From: Augochlora pura
Taxonomy: Eukaryota; Arthropoda; Insecta; Hymenoptera; Halictidae
NCBI RefSeq assembly: GCF_028453695.1
Contig: NC_135780.1
Coordinates: 9,793,172-9,857,171 of the forward strand
DNA: 64,000 nt
Direction of reading: 5' to 3'
Program-made: the position numbers and the translations under genes
The notes under the pieces: model-generated
Seen by the model: only the letters and a program-made list of their open reading frames with translations
What the model was told of the DNA's origin: nothing
Database searches by the model: none
Shown: positions 11,421 through 22,600 of the stretch, in pieces
Numbering within the stretch: the first letter of the stretch is position 1
Layout of the letters: the number at the start of each line of letters is the position of its first letter

Positions 11421-12260
11421 CCCGTGAAGGAAATACAATTTCTCGTATATGCAGTCGTTGAAGACGATTCTTGAGCTGCGAGTTTAAAGAAGGTTTAACA
11501 TTGTGGATCAGTTGGAAGACATTTTTCTTCTTTAAGAAAGATAGAAGGTGATTTTTGTTTTTAAACCCTTTGCACTACTGTTCCTTTCACGCTGCGTTGA
11601 TCAGCCCTTATTTCACCTTAATATTTCTAATAATAGGACAAGACAATTTTTATTTATTTTCTTGCCTTTATGTACTTTTGTTTCTAAACTTTGATAACAG
11701 AGAAATTTATTTTTATTTCAGTCTAGAAAAAAAATGAATAATATTAATATGTAATAGATGTTTCTTGCATGATAAGGATGCAATTAAAGAACGATTTTAT
11801 GATAGGTTATGTCAAGGTTTAGGTGTTAAGATTATATGTGAAAATAGTGGAAGAGTCAAAAGTTCATCGTGTCATTTTAATTTGTTTTAAAAATTGCAGG
11901 ATATTTTTTAAAATCTCCGAGCAGTATTTAAAATCTCAAAATATTAAAAAGGAGGAAAGAAAAGAATAATTTTAGGGATTGCTAACTGAGTATCTGTCCA
12001 ATTGTTCAATTGTCCATTTATCTACTTATTTATTCATTTCTGGCGAATGTCTATCATATGATATTACGAAGCAAATTAAAACAAAAACGGTAATTATATA
12101 ATATATTATTCCAGTAAAAATAATCAACAGTTTACTCAACAACTTCACCGAATATTTCTCGCAGACTCATCAAGCTTGCTATCGTTCCTAACAGTAATTT
12201 ACTTTACTCGATCTCATAATTTTTCAATTATATATCGCACGTAATAAATCGTACCATTTA
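11421..12260. other. AT-rich spacer with family C terminus
   Basis: AT-rich sequence. It contains the family C relative at 11571-11750; the rest is unremarkable simple AT sequence. Confidence 0.4.
11571..11750 (+). mobile_element. Family C element, left part (piggyBac-type MITE remnant)
   Basis: TTAAA is followed by CCCTTTGCACTACTGTTCC. The body resembles other C copies (CTTTATGTACTTTTGTTTC, AACAGAGAAATTTATTTTTATT). No right terminus was found, so length and end are uncertain. Confidence 0.45.
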
Positions 12261-12786
12261 AATTACCTGGATCAACACAGACCCATCCACTGTCGCACGA
12301 TGGTTAAAACAATACCCTGTATAAAATGCAACCAGAGCCGATGCTCGAAGAACCCGTCGAATAAACTAAGTCTTCCGGCGTAACGGAGTAGTTCCGGCTC
12401 GCGCCTCGAGAAGCAAACCGTCGCTGTCCCTGCCCAGCACCCCGCAGTACTACCGACCCCCGTTTCCGCGGCGTGATCTACGCGGCCGCCCGGTTTTTTA
12501 ATCAACTTCCTTCCAGCGGAGCGGCTGCCGCCCGGGGGCCGCCCCCTCGTCGCTCCCATAATGAAAAGGAATAAAAGGCTTCTCGTTTAGAAGACCGAGT
12601 CTTATCGGGAATCGAAGCGATCGAACCGAGGATAATTCGCACGGCGGAACAAAACCCCCCGCGATATTCGAGCGTGGCATAGGTGAGCGTAATTATATCC
12701 TTTGAAATCGGGCACAATGGCGCCCGGGGGCAGTCATTGAAAGTCGAGTACCTGTGCCTCTTGTGAAGTTCCACCGGTGCGGCCGG

Positions 12787-12825
<39 letters not shown>
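12787..12825. repeat. (CT)n microsatellite
   Basis: CT dinucleotides with one TTT interruption, followed by GTGTGTG. Confidence 0.95.
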
Positions 12826-12947
12826 GTGTGTAAGGCGGCTTCAAACCCAGTCCGCGAGGAGACAGAGAACGGCCAGAGAGAGCGTTGCGAGGAGGGAAGG
12901 CGCGCGCGGCGCGAGGCCGTCGCGATTCGTGGGGATGGGCAAATCGA

Positions 12948-12975
12948 GGGGGAGGGAGGGAGGGAGGGAGGGAGG
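12948..12975. repeat. (GGGA)n microsatellite
   Basis: Seven or so GGGA units on the plus strand. Regularly spaced G triplets give G-quadruplex potential. Confidence 0.9.
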
Positions 12976-13512
12976 ATGTCGACGGCGGCGGTGGCAAACG
13001 GGGGCAGAGCCGGGGACGCGTTTAATGCGTAATTAAATTCTGTTCGGGCACGGCCACCTAGAACAGGCCGCCGGAGGCTCTTCCTTTTTTCTTTACTTCG
13101 CGCCTCGTCGAGGGCTCTCGCGCCGCCTCGTCTCCCGCCCCACCCCTCCGGATACCCCTACGAATCATGGGGATAGCGCGCGTTTTTTGGATGCTACGTA
13201 GCCGATCTTTCGGAAAATCGGTGCCTGGAATCTCGCCGATCGCGGGACACCGTTTTCGAGGAACTCGAATTTTCTTTTTTCTTTTTTCGTCCCAGCCACG
13301 CGAAGTTTTCACGCGCCGCTGCACCCTGGAACGCCGGGCCTCGCCTTCGCCGGATTCGCTGTCCCCGGATTAATTAGATGCGACTTCGGCGGCCTTAATT
13401 AGTCGCCGGAAGTAGACGCGGGATACGTGCGGAGAGCGCGTTCTACGACGCGACGCGAGCACTCCGACGTACCTCGTAGAAGAAATTTATTTTCCTTTGT
13501 TCTTTCTTTGTG

Positions 13513-13600
13513 CAGATCCTCTTCGGTCCTTGTTGATCCTCTTCGGTCCTTGTCGATCCTCTTTGGTTCTCGTCGATCCTCTTCGGTCCTCTTCGACCCT
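13513..13600. repeat. 20-bp minisatellite, GATCCTCTTCGGTCCTTGTC unit, 4 to 5 copies
   Basis: Units differ by one to three bases; the last is truncated to GACCCTTTCG. In one reading frame it encodes a short Ser/Arg/Asp repeat, but there is no other evidence of coding. Confidence 0.85.
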
Positions 13601-13889
13601 TTCGTTGGCACGGAATGCTCGCAAGAGACTGGTAGAAACTTCGTTCTACTGAAACATTGGCAGCAATGCTACGTCCCTTTTCTTCATATCAGAATTTGAG
13701 GTTATCTTAGTGATACCATCGTTTTTACTGACAGCTTTTGAACACAAAATATTAAAAATTTCTTTTGGTACTTAATTCCAGCCATGTTCTTTATACAAAA
13801 ATTCTTTATAAAAATAAAGTAAAAATTCTTTATATAAACAGAAATCATTTTTTGGAATAATTGAGTATTACAGCGACACGTTCTTCTTC

Positions 13890-13945
13890 AACTCCTTGCA
13901 CTATAATAACGAGTCAGACTGGTGATAAAGATTTCACGTATGATC
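13890..13945 (-). mobile_element. Family C right end, inverted
   Basis: CTCCTTGCACTATAATAACG followed by AGTCAGACTGGT matches the reverse complement of the right end of the 57197-57433 element, including the near-palindrome ACGAGTC-A-GACTGGT at 13909-13923 (one mismatch). Confidence 0.45.
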
Positions 13946-14010
13946 TACGAAATATGAATATTACTAATTTATTTCAAATCGAAACTAAATTTAATTCTTC
14001 CAAAATTTAA

Positions 14011-14249
14011 CCCTTTACACTCGAATGGCGACTCTCAGGCACCATTGATATTGTTCTTTCACCCTTCAAAATAATTTTTATAGCGACAATGTTTAATTTT
14101 AGAAAAATTTTTAAATATGGCACCGTTAGTATGAATCGCGAAAATTAATTTGGTATATAAAAAATACGGTTCGCCGCTTAAAATGAAAATGTTATAAGAC
14201 AGAAAAATTATTTTAAATTTGGAGCTAAAATGGCTTCGAGTGCATAGGG
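14011..14249 (+). mobile_element. Family A MITE, copy A1 (piggyBac-type, TTAA)
   Basis: 239 bp flanked by TTAA at 14007-14010 and 14250-14253. Left terminus CCCTTTACACTCGAATGG; right terminus, inverted, CCCTATGCACTCGAAGCC. The subterminal GACTCTCAGGCACC is shared with the other A copies. No coding capacity; mobilisation in trans is inferred from the piggyBac superfamily's TTAA target rule. Confidence 0.85.
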
Positions 14250-14314
14250 TTAATTCTTCTTTCTTCCAATTTTAATTCTGTAAAAGAAGACAATACAAGA
14301 AATAGTCCTATTAA

Positions 14315-14390
14315 CCCCTTGCACTACCGATGCATGATCGACCATTTCTCGATGTCTAAAAAATGTCTATTATTGGTAATCGCGACCAGG
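14315..14390 (+). mobile_element. Family C left end, partial
   Basis: TTAA at 14311-14314 is followed by CCCCTTGCACTACCGATGCA. No right terminus was found before the next GC island, so this is a broken copy or a solo end. Confidence 0.45.
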
Positions 14391-15640
14391 AACGCTCGCT
14401 GCAGAGAAAACAAGAGAACGCCTTGAAATCGCTTCATGTCCTGGTCGGGGCCTAATTAACGGGGCCTGGCGCGCCGGACACGGAAGAGGGTCCCCGGTTC
14501 CGGGGTCCGGGAGTCCCCCGGCAGCCGTCGAGGTGTCGGGCCGTCACAATGGCCCGCCGTTTCGATGGGCACTTACATCGACGGAATTGCCCGATCTCCG
14601 GACCTCGGAATCGGGACAGAATCGACTCGAGCACAGCGGTCCCCGACAATGGCATTATCGCGGGCTCCTATCCGTCACGCGGGTCCTACGAATAAGCTCG
14701 AGAACGTACTCTCGTTTCGCCGGCCAGACCGGCGGGAGGGGGCGGAGGAGAGGAGAGGGACGAAAGGGGGGGAGAGAAAAAGGAGAACGGAATCGACCGA
14801 GCCATTTTTCATCGCCGGTCCGTCACGGTGGAAAGAAAGAAGCGGATAAAGGAGCTCCACGAAGGAGATCAGTATCGAATGGAACTGTTTTTCATCGGTC
14901 CATTCTGCCATCACCCCTATTGCCCGGCCTGCTCTACGCGGACGATTGCGAATGCAAACGAGTACGCGGGCCCCCATTGTCCGCGCAAATAAGACCATTG
15001 TGATATCATTTAAATAGGGTGGAGAGGGGAGGGGGGGGGGGGGGGTTGCTCGAGGCGAACCACCCTCTATCCCCCGCACCGCGGAACACGTTAATGACTC
15101 GTGAGACGGTCCTGTGAAGTCGAGCGTATTGCGCGCGTTATTTTATTATTTCCTGCGCGGGGTGGAAAGAGAGAAAGAAAGAGCGAGCGAGCGAGAGAGA
15201 GAGAGAGAGAGAAATCGAGAAGTCGAGTGCTTGGCAGGCCGAGAGAGGTCGGTTAATAGAAATCCAGAATAGCTTTGTCCATTTGTACGGACCTCGATCG
15301 GCTCGGAGCCCCGGAGCATTGTACCACGAGCCCGGTTTGTTCCGCGTTGTTCCCGCACGTCTCAGATAGAGGTCCTCGGTCATGGTTTTTGATAGCCTCG
15401 AATTTGGGTTTTATTACGCGGCCGGAGACGAGCAAAACCCTTTCAGGCGGACGGCGGGCCGCGGGAACGTTCGAGTTCGATGTTACGTGGTGCTTCGATC
15501 GGTTTTTAACACTGTGCTCGAGGAGCAGCATTCATCGCTACCGGGCCTTACCTTTACCGACGAGCTTTGCATTGCTTGTGTATGCCGTTTCGAGGCTCGA
15601 AGACTATGCTTTCGAGGGACGTTGATCGTTTTATTGTAAC
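14391..15640. other. CpG-rich island, Sox-motif cluster
   Basis: Four ACAATGG/CCATTGT motifs (14546, 14646, 14974, 14995) lie within 460 bases. It also holds a G15 run at 15031-15045 and a GA tract at 15165-15212. Open frames of up to 156 codons overlap on both strands with no known domain. Confidence 0.5.
15165..15212. repeat. (GA)n with GCGA interruptions
   Basis: GAGAAAGAAAGAGCGAGCGA leads into uninterrupted GA dinucleotides. Confidence 0.9.
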
Positions 15641-15910
15641 ATGATTTTTCGGCAAGTGGATGATTGTAAGAACGATTTGATTTAAAATGGTATGGATTGT
15701 GGTTAACCGTGTTAATTGCTATTGAGAAGAAATTAGGATCTAGGTTTCATTGTTTAGGCATGTTGTTTTAATGCTGGATGACTCTACTTTCACGGACTAT
15801 TGTTTGTTTTACTGCGAGATGACTTTTTAGAATGAAAAGAGGGGTGAAGAGCTAAGGGCACATGCGGTATATTAAAAATTCTCTAAGGATACGGCACATA
15901 TTTTTTATGG

Positions 15911-16161
15911 TTCAGTCTACCATAGATTTGAAGATGGTAGCGTCCTTTTTCCAATGAGATATTAAAAATTGACATACGATTTTGTTTAGCCATTTTATTG
16001 AACTTGTAAGTTCGCTCGCGATGCAATTTCTACTATTCTGCAGCTGGCAGTACTACCCTCATTCGAACCTTAATAAAACAATTAAAAAAAACCATACACC
16101 AAAACCATTATACATCACTGTAAAGAGAAAGCTTCAATCTTCAATTCTATGGTAGTTTCAT
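15911..16161. mobile_element. Foldback element, family J, copy J1
   Basis: The left arm begins TTCAGTCTACCATAGATTTG and continues to ACATACGATTTTG. The reverse complement of the right arm begins ATGAAACTACCATAGAATTG and continues to GGTGTATGGTTTT. Arms of about 75 to 80 bases align with scattered mismatches around a middle of about 85 bases. It matches J2 at 27248-27509 in both arms. No target duplication or coding capacity is clear. Confidence 0.75.
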
Positions 16162-16247
16162 TCGCTTAAAAAATTTTCTCTTGTCTCCAGAGTCGCTGAA
16201 AGTACACGATGTTCAAAAGCCTCTTATTTAAAAAGTGTCTTATTTAA

Positions 16248-16544
16248 CCCTTTGACTACTGTTGGCGCCTATTGGCGTCCGACACATGTTGGCTTCCCGG
16301 TACTGTGGGCGCCAATAGGCGTCAAGATCAAATTTCCACCCCGTTTATTATTAAATTTGATTAATTATATATTGTGCAATATTTATGTTATATATTGTAA
16401 AAAATCTTAATATTATTCTTCACTTCAAGTAATATTGGTTTAATGTAACAGAATTCAATATTTTAAATATTTTAATATACTTCCTCAGAAATGCATGTCT
16501 AACGAAAAACTACGGCCGTGCCAAAGTCTGCCGTAACCAAAGGG
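16248..16544. mobile_element. TTAA element E (piggyBac-type MITE) with subterminal hairpin
   Basis: 297 bp flanked by TTAA at 16244-16247 and 16545-16548. Termini are CCCTTTGACTAC and, inverted, CCCTTTGGTTAC. A strong internal inverted repeat near the left end pairs GGCGCCTATTGGCGTC with GGCGCCAATAGGCGTC (14 of 16 when folded). Confidence 0.8.
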
Positions 16545-16690
16545 TTAATACCGTCTCAAAATACATATTTCTCTTATTAGAACAATGCTAAAATAGAAGA
16601 GACTAGTAGAGTGCCTTATAAAATAAAAGACTACTAAAAAAACAACCTCAAAACCATAAAAATAATAATATCATACATTAGAACGTCTTT

Positions 16691-17690
16691 TCTTCTTCCG
16701 CAAAGAGCGACACTTCGCCACCCCCTGTTTCCCATGGCGTTTTCGCACATTAAATCCCAACGTTGTCGCGAGGCGGCAATTGAAAACACCGTTCGAATAC
16801 GCGAGGTACACGATCGCCGACAAGCGGACACCATGGAGCCGCTAGACGCAAATTAGCCGGTCGGTTCTCTCGGCGGCCGTGTCCGCGAGAGAGCGAGAGA
16901 AAAAGAGAGAGAGAGAGAGAGAGAGGGAGAGGTGGAAGAAAAGGATTGCTCGTAAATAACGAGGTGTTTATATGAAATTGCGCTTCTTGGAAGCCTCCCC
17001 CGCCACGCTCGCCCGTGTTCCCATAGAAATTTACGACCACCCCGAAGTCCCAGTGTCCGAAACGCAGTAAGTTAACGCGTCGACGTCAACGAAGAAGAGG
17101 AAGACACGAAGAGAAGGAAGACACTAAGAGAAGAAGAGGAAGACACGACGAGGAGGAGGAAGACGCGAAGAGGAGGAAGGGGAAGACGACACCGCAAGGA
17201 TTACGGCCGGCAGAAGCAGTCGAAGATGAACCGCGGCGACAAAGCGGACTATATATTAGCGTTATATTAGCGTTCGCCGAAGGGAGCAACGGTCTAACGC
17301 CGGGCCATTGTCGGGCCGCCGGGCCTTCGCTCTACGGCGAACGGGGCTTGAGTCAACTTTGACTAGGAACGACACGTGATTCACGATATCGTTACCGACA
17401 CGTGCACAGCCATTGAACGGCGATCCCGGAGGAACGGAGAGCCTCTTCCAGGAAACACGTGCGCCGGTCTCCTCTAGTGGAGCTGAGTTGGCCGCGGCGG
17501 ATTGGCAAGCACCACGCTGAACGACCACGTCGCTTTCAAACTGTGCGACGGATCGCTGGTCCAGGGCTGACCGAGGCTCTAGCCGCGCGCTCGCAACTTC
17601 TGCTCGTTCTAGAGAATGACTCTGTTTCACCGAGTCCGACACTTCGAAATTGTACGATCTATGCGATTTCGAGATTCTAGAGTTTCACAC
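16691..17690. other. CpG-rich island, no gene seen
   Basis: Contains (GA)n at 16886-16928, a GAAGAGGAAGACAC purine-rich array at 17090-17190, and CCATTGT at 17305. The minus-strand Ser/Leu-rich frames are repeat translations. Confidence 0.5.
17090..17190. repeat. Purine-rich minisatellite, GAAGAGGAAGACACGA unit
   Basis: Imperfect tandem units of about 15 to 20 bases built from GAAGA, GGAAGACAC and GAGGAGGA. Confidence 0.75.
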
Positions 17691-17814
17691 AATTCACAAT
17701 TTCACAATTATGCTAGCATGAAACAGATGGCAAATATAATATTCGCGGATTGTGGATTTGAAGTGGAGATGATTGTAGATCAAATTATTGTTGTTCGAAA
17801 GTAGTAGTAGCTTC

Positions 17815-18040
17815 TAAATCCTTTGTTGTTTAATTTTCTTTATAGTTACAAGGGTTAGAGGTTTCTTGATTGTAATAATTTCTGTGAGGAAGAAGAGGGT
17901 TTATATTTATTGCGTGTCTAGGGTTACTGAAATTTTTAGATATCGATGGCAAGAATTTTATTCAGACTAAAATGAATGCAGCATTCATACTTAACAGGTT
18001 ATTGCTATTATTACTACTATTACTATTATTATTGTATTAA
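17815..18040 (+). mobile_element. Family C element, degraded copy
   Basis: Internal phrases match C copies at 4326 and 57197: TTCTGTGAGGAAGAAGAGGG, TTTATTGCGTGTCTA, AATTTTATTCAGA, GCATTCATACTTAACAGGTT. The left terminus is degraded and the right end runs into a TAT-rich simple repeat. Confidence 0.5.
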
Positions 18041-18307
18041 TAGAAGTCTCCATCGTGTGTCAGATACGTCAGAGCATGACGAGAGGTAAAGATACAGTCT
18101 AGTAATCTTCTTCCTATATTTTATAACTTTGATAATTAAAAAACTGATTTCTATAGCTAACTAATATTTTTTACAAAGAGTCTAACAATTATTTTCTTAA
18201 TATTGCGACACCTATTAAATATACTCGCAGCAACAATGAGGAAACTTACAGGTTCATATTTTTATGACCACTAAAGAACTTTAAATGACATCTTCAGGAA
18301 ACTAATA

Positions 18308-18529
18308 CAGTATAGACTCGCTTATCCGAACACTTATCTACATTTAAATATTTTTACAATATTCTAGTAAAAATATTTTATGATCTAGTCATCGTATTAT
18401 TTAAATACATTATCACCCAATCTGCAACTCGATTAAAATATTTAGGCAGAAGAATACAATGGTTTCTCCGAACCAATTTCCCTTGTACCTCGATTTCACG
18501 GTTCGACCAGGTAACAGAGGACACTATAG
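18308..18529. mobile_element. pogo/Tigger-like MITE (candidate)
   Basis: It starts CAGTATAGACTCGCTTATCC after TA. The far end, inverted, reads CTATAGTGTCCTCTGTTACC then GTCGAACC, an imperfect match, with TA following. CAGTA..CTTATCCGAA termini and TA duplications are typical of pogo/Tigger elements. About 220 bp, no transposase. Confidence 0.5.
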
Positions 18530-18589
18530 TAAATAAATCACGAGCTTCGAGACCAAGAAATAAATTCCCAATGGTGGAAAAAAGAATTT

Positions 18590-19080
18590 AGTTATCAGGC
18601 CCGGCCACGGTGTTTCCAGAGCGATATTTTTCCACGGAACAATTACAAGGAATTCGGCCGCTTAATCTCCATAAATAACGAGATAATGCGTCCAATCGGA
18701 ATCCTGGAAACAGTGAAATCATTCACCGTGAGAGGGGTCTCCCGTGGAAAAAGCTGCCCATGAATCTGCCGGCGGGCGAACCGCGCGGCGTCGCGAGTCC
18801 GCTCGGCCAGACTGTTTGGCACCATCGAACAATGGGTAGCGCCCCACGCCGTCCCGGGCATGGGGTCCCATAAAGATTCTACGAGGCCTGGTACGGGCCT
18901 GAAATTCTTCTGCTTTCCCAGAATAGTAGGCGCGCGGCGATCCCTCATTTTATTCGACAGTGGCCGGTTAGTAAAACCGTGGCCCGTTCTTCGACACTGT
19001 ATTCTCACCATGGTCGAGATTATACGCCGTTTTAAGGGGGACGATGGTCGAACGATTGTGTCTTGATCGGACGCGTCTTC
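18590..19080. other. CpG-rich island, no gene seen
   Basis: Compact GC-rich island with ACAATGG at 18829. A 122-codon minus-strand frame at 18643-19011 has no recognisable domain and overlaps a plus-strand frame. Confidence 0.45.
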
Positions 19081-19334
19081 TCCAGATCGGAATTATCCGT
19101 TTTATTGGAGAATTTTTCATTATTCATTATTCTTAAGAGTCTTTTGTCAATTTGTTCTGATATCGTTGAAGAAAATAGCCGTTAAGAGTCTCGTGATTTT
19201 ATCGAGACTGTACAAATATGTTATGTGATATGGTGAAACTGAGATCGTAGAGAACAGTGGAGTTATCGATATGGTTCAGTGGCATAGTGCAAATTGACGA
19301 TTATTTATTGAATTTTGGCGTGAATTGTTAGAAG

Positions 19335-19405
19335 AGAATTTAAAGGAATTTAAAGGAATTTATAGGAATTTATAGGAATTTATAGAAATTGATAGGAACT
19401 TATAG
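19335..19405. repeat. 10-bp tandem repeat, GGAATTTATA unit, about 7 copies
   Basis: GGAATTTAAA becomes GGAATTTATA and then AGAAATTGATA along the array. Confidence 0.85.
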
Positions 19406-19508
19406 GAAAGAATTTAAAGGATAAGAAGAATTGTGAGACATTGAATATAAAGTTATAAGAGTAAATGATTCGTGACACCTAAAAATACACGTGAAAATGA
19501 CGACTTAA

Positions 19509-19787
19509 CCCTTTTAATGCCAGACGAAAAACGGGTACCAATGCGAAGATAACCAGACGAATTAACAAAGGAAAAAGCTCATAAAAACCAAACTAAAAAT
19601 GGTACCTACATAATCCAAAAAGCAACGTATCACGGAAGAATTGGAGAAGTTTTATAAATAATATGTAAGTATAATAACAGTTTTACTAATTTATTTTGCG
19701 ATAAAGCTCTCCCACAATATATCCGTCGCTGGCACTTTTCGCAAGCGTTGCGAACGACGCTATATTCTCGTTCGTCGCTAAAAGGGG
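19509..19787 (+). mobile_element. TTAA element, family F/G, copy F
   Basis: 279 bp between TTAA at 19505-19508 and 19788-19791. Termini are CCCTTTTAATGCCAGACGAA and, inverted, CCCCTTTTAGCGACGAACGA. The interior GGAAAAAGCTCATAAAAACC, AAACtAAAA and ATAATCCAAAAAGCA matches copy G at 33861-34086. Confidence 0.8.
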
Positions 19788-19849
19788 TTAATAACGCGAT
19801 TAAGTTTCTCTTATAAACAATTTGAAGAACAACACTTTTTATAGGAGCA

Positions 19850-20190
19850 CGAAGAGTTAATCAATTCGTCTGCGATCGGGGCCAGGACACTAAAACTGAA
19901 CGGATGAGGCGGGTCGAGGTCGCCGCATTGTTCACGGAACACTAGAGACAAAACCGCTCGGCTGCACTGTTTTCGATTGAAATCGATTACCGGACGTTCC
20001 TGTTACCGGCATCGTTCTACTAAAAGTGAGTAATCATTTCCTCTCTCTTGTCCTACTTGTTTCTTAATCGATACCATCGATAGAACCGACAACAGTATCC
20101 ACCTATTGCCTATCGCAAAAAGAGAACGCTCCGCTGGACTGGTCGCATCTAACGATACCGTTCCCATGCCGCGACAGAACTTTTTGCTGT
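19850..20190. other. GC-richer segment, nothing recognised
   Basis: Moderate GC sequence without tandem repeats, notable motifs or coding potential. Confidence 0.35.
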
Positions 20191-20744
20191 GACTAACGCT
20201 TCGGCACCTTAACAGTTCCAGTGAACAGTAAATGACACTGTTTAAAAACCACCAGAGAAAAATCTGAATGCTCGAATAAATTAAAAGCAGACCATTTATT
20301 TTGATGGCTGACAGTGAAGTTCAATGTTTGGAGTTCGAGTGACAAAAATCTGTATGCTTCATTAATATAAAAGAAAACATTAGCTGTAGTTATTTTAATA
20401 GTTAATGACAAATTTAAATCTTGACGGTGTTAGAAATTCTATAAAATAAAAATAGAATTCTGGAAATTGTAAAACGACGGACGATGCATTTATCTTTGAC
20501 AGTGTTTCGCAACTTCCGTGTAAAACAGGCATATATAAAAAAAATCGCGTAAAATTATTAATCAATACGAAAAAGTTTCGTCTAAATTCTAATCTTGTTA
20601 ATTGTTAATTTTAATTTTTACTAATAAAAAAAATCAACGTTTAGTCTGAATCGAGTGAGTTTAAAAATGGATAAACGAAAATCGGCAATCGAGATTTGAA
20701 CTTCAAAGATTAAGAAGAGCCATTTGCAAGACCATAGCTCAAAA
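20191..20744. other. AT-rich spacer, nothing recognised
   Basis: AT-rich sequence leading into the 24-bp array. A 203-codon minus-strand frame covers 20621-21232 but is largely a translation of that array (Ile/Phe/Ser/Asn repeats). Confidence 0.4.
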
Positions 20745-21022
20745 TAAATATTAGAGTAAAATATTGTATAAATATTAGAATAAAATATTATTGAAATATT
20801 AGAACAAAATATTATTGAAATATTAGAACAAAATATTATATAAATATTAGAATAAAATATTATTGAAATATTAGAACAAAATATTATTGAAATATTAGAA
20901 CAAAATATTATATAAATATTAGAATAAAATATTATTGAAATATTAGAACAAAATATCATTGAAATATTAAAATAAAATATCATTGAAATATGAAAATAAA
21001 ATATCATTGATATATTAAAAGT
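20745..21022. repeat. 24-bp minisatellite with 72-bp higher-order repeat
   Basis: Eleven consecutive units of exactly 24 bases, consensus AAATATTAGAA(C/T)AAAATATT plus ATTG or ATAT. Units recur in the order TTG, TTG, TAT, twice, giving a 72-base higher-order period. The last three units have ATCATTG. Confidence 0.9.
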
Positions 21023-21029
21023 AAAAAGA

Positions 21030-21720
21030 TTAAAATCGGCGGATAGATTGAACGGAATTCGAATTAGCATAAAGGCTGTAGAATGATCGCCACGTCGCTG
21101 ATCCACGTGCCAGGACCAAGGGCAACGAAGGCTCGCTGCGAAAGCAGTGACGCTACCGTTGCGTTCGTGGATTCGGGTATCGCGAAGGATGAGGAACGAG
21201 ACCGAATAATAGAGAACGAACCGAAGGACCATCGAACGGCCAATGTTTTTGTTATATCTGCCGACTCATTGGCCGCTCGTGGGAACGTCTTTGTGCCGGG
21301 CAAACGTGGCCCACAATGCGTGAATTAAAGGAAGCCGGAGAAGAGGCGGCTGTTTTTCTTTTCGACGGTGGACGCCGCCCCGACGAGGACCGCGTGTGGA
21401 ACGCGCTGTATTTTTGTTTTCGAAATGATTTTGCGCGCAGTCACTTCCTGCCGATACGTACGAAATTACATCAATTCACCATCGGGCTCGACGCGGTGCG
21501 GCGCATTGTCCGGCCCGGCCTTTTGTCCGCCGTTTCGTTACCATTGTTCGTCTCCTGTTGCCGCCCAGCCGCGGAAAGATGTTCGTTTAAACGTCGATTC
21601 CGCGCGGCTACCGAGCGCGAAGACGTCGACGCGATTATCACAATGTTCGCCTAATTTATCCGCCTTGAAATCGTCGATTTCTCGTACGCGATAGCGAGCG
21701 ATTTTTGGCAATTTTTTTCT
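21030..21720. other. CpG-rich island, no gene seen
   Basis: GC-rich sequence with overlapping frames of 79 to 112 codons on both strands and CCATTGT at 21541. No domain recognised. Confidence 0.45.
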
Positions 21721-22600
21721 TGGAAACTGTTCGACTTTGTTAAAAAATTCTTTCGGTGTCTAAAAGAGGACACTTTGAAGAATACGTCGTATTTTTTTAG
21801 TTGAAAATGTGTAGCAGGTGCACTGGTAAATTATGGTTGAACCTGTGCAGCTGTAACTAAAATTGTTAGCCCGGCTCGTCTGGAATTAAACTTTCAATTT
21901 GTTGAAAGTAAAATTTTTTTCGGACGCGTCGTTGAAACCAGGATGCAGTTCGATCCTTCCCCTTTAATTTCAAGAAAAAGAAACTCGGCTACGATTTTTT
22001 CACGCGGAGTTACGGCTCTTTAAAGGAAACCCTTTCAGCCTCGCTGTTATAACCGCGCGTTTACAGCCACGCGTTTCTAGTCCCGCATTCAAAGGATCGC
22101 AGCGACGAGGGTGCACCAAGCATAAAATCCGGAAACGCTGTCTTAAAGTAGAGGTTCCAAGCTTTAATTCGAGAGAAAGATCATCGTCCTGCGAGGATTT
22201 TTCTCGGAGTAATCGTCGATCAACGTTGGCGAATATTTATCTACGATTTTCCTTCGCTATAATTTCTCGGTGCGTTTTGTCATCACGCGAATTCTATGCA
22301 ACCTGTCATCTTAATTCTCAGACAGTGTCATCACTGTGCTATACAAGTCTTCTTCTAGGTATAGTTAACCTATTAGGTACGACGCGCCACTATAGTGGCT
22401 TTCGCTAATGGTTCGTGTTTTACCCAATTGTTTTATTATTTATTAAAGCAAACAATTAAAGTGAAAGTGTGTATATACAATATATTAAGAAAAGAATATA
22501 TGTTATTAGTACTATATATAGATGTCCGGAAAAAATATATATTAAGAGAAAATCGTAATTTAGTTACGAAAAACTTTATTTGCGCAAAATCCTGCCGTAT
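21721..22600. other. Mixed to AT-rich segment
   Basis: Contains a short inverted repeat ACAGTG-TCAT-CACTGT near 22323 and a perfect 14-bp palindrome GCCACTATAGTGGC at 22386-22399. No gene seen. Confidence 0.45.

Larger units (their letters stand above)
12261..13640. other. CpG-rich island, no gene seen
   Basis: Contains ACAATGG at 12714, (CT)n at 12787-12825, a GGGA array at 12950-12975, and a 20-bp repeat at 13513-13600. The overlapping frames on both strands carry no recognised domain. Confidence 0.5.
13641..14390. other. AT-rich spacer holding MITE copies
   Basis: Contains a reversed family C end (13890-13945), family A copy A1 (14011-14249) and a family C left end (14315). The rest is AT-rich and featureless. 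Confidence 0.5.
15641..16690. other. AT-rich spacer with foldback J1 and TTAA element E
   Basis: AT-rich sequence; about half is the two mobile elements annotated separately. No gene seen. Confidence 0.5.

Noticed and set aside
20621..21232. 203-codon minus-strand open frame
   Set aside because: The centre is a translation of the 24-bp minisatellite, whose unit length is a multiple of three and therefore stays open.
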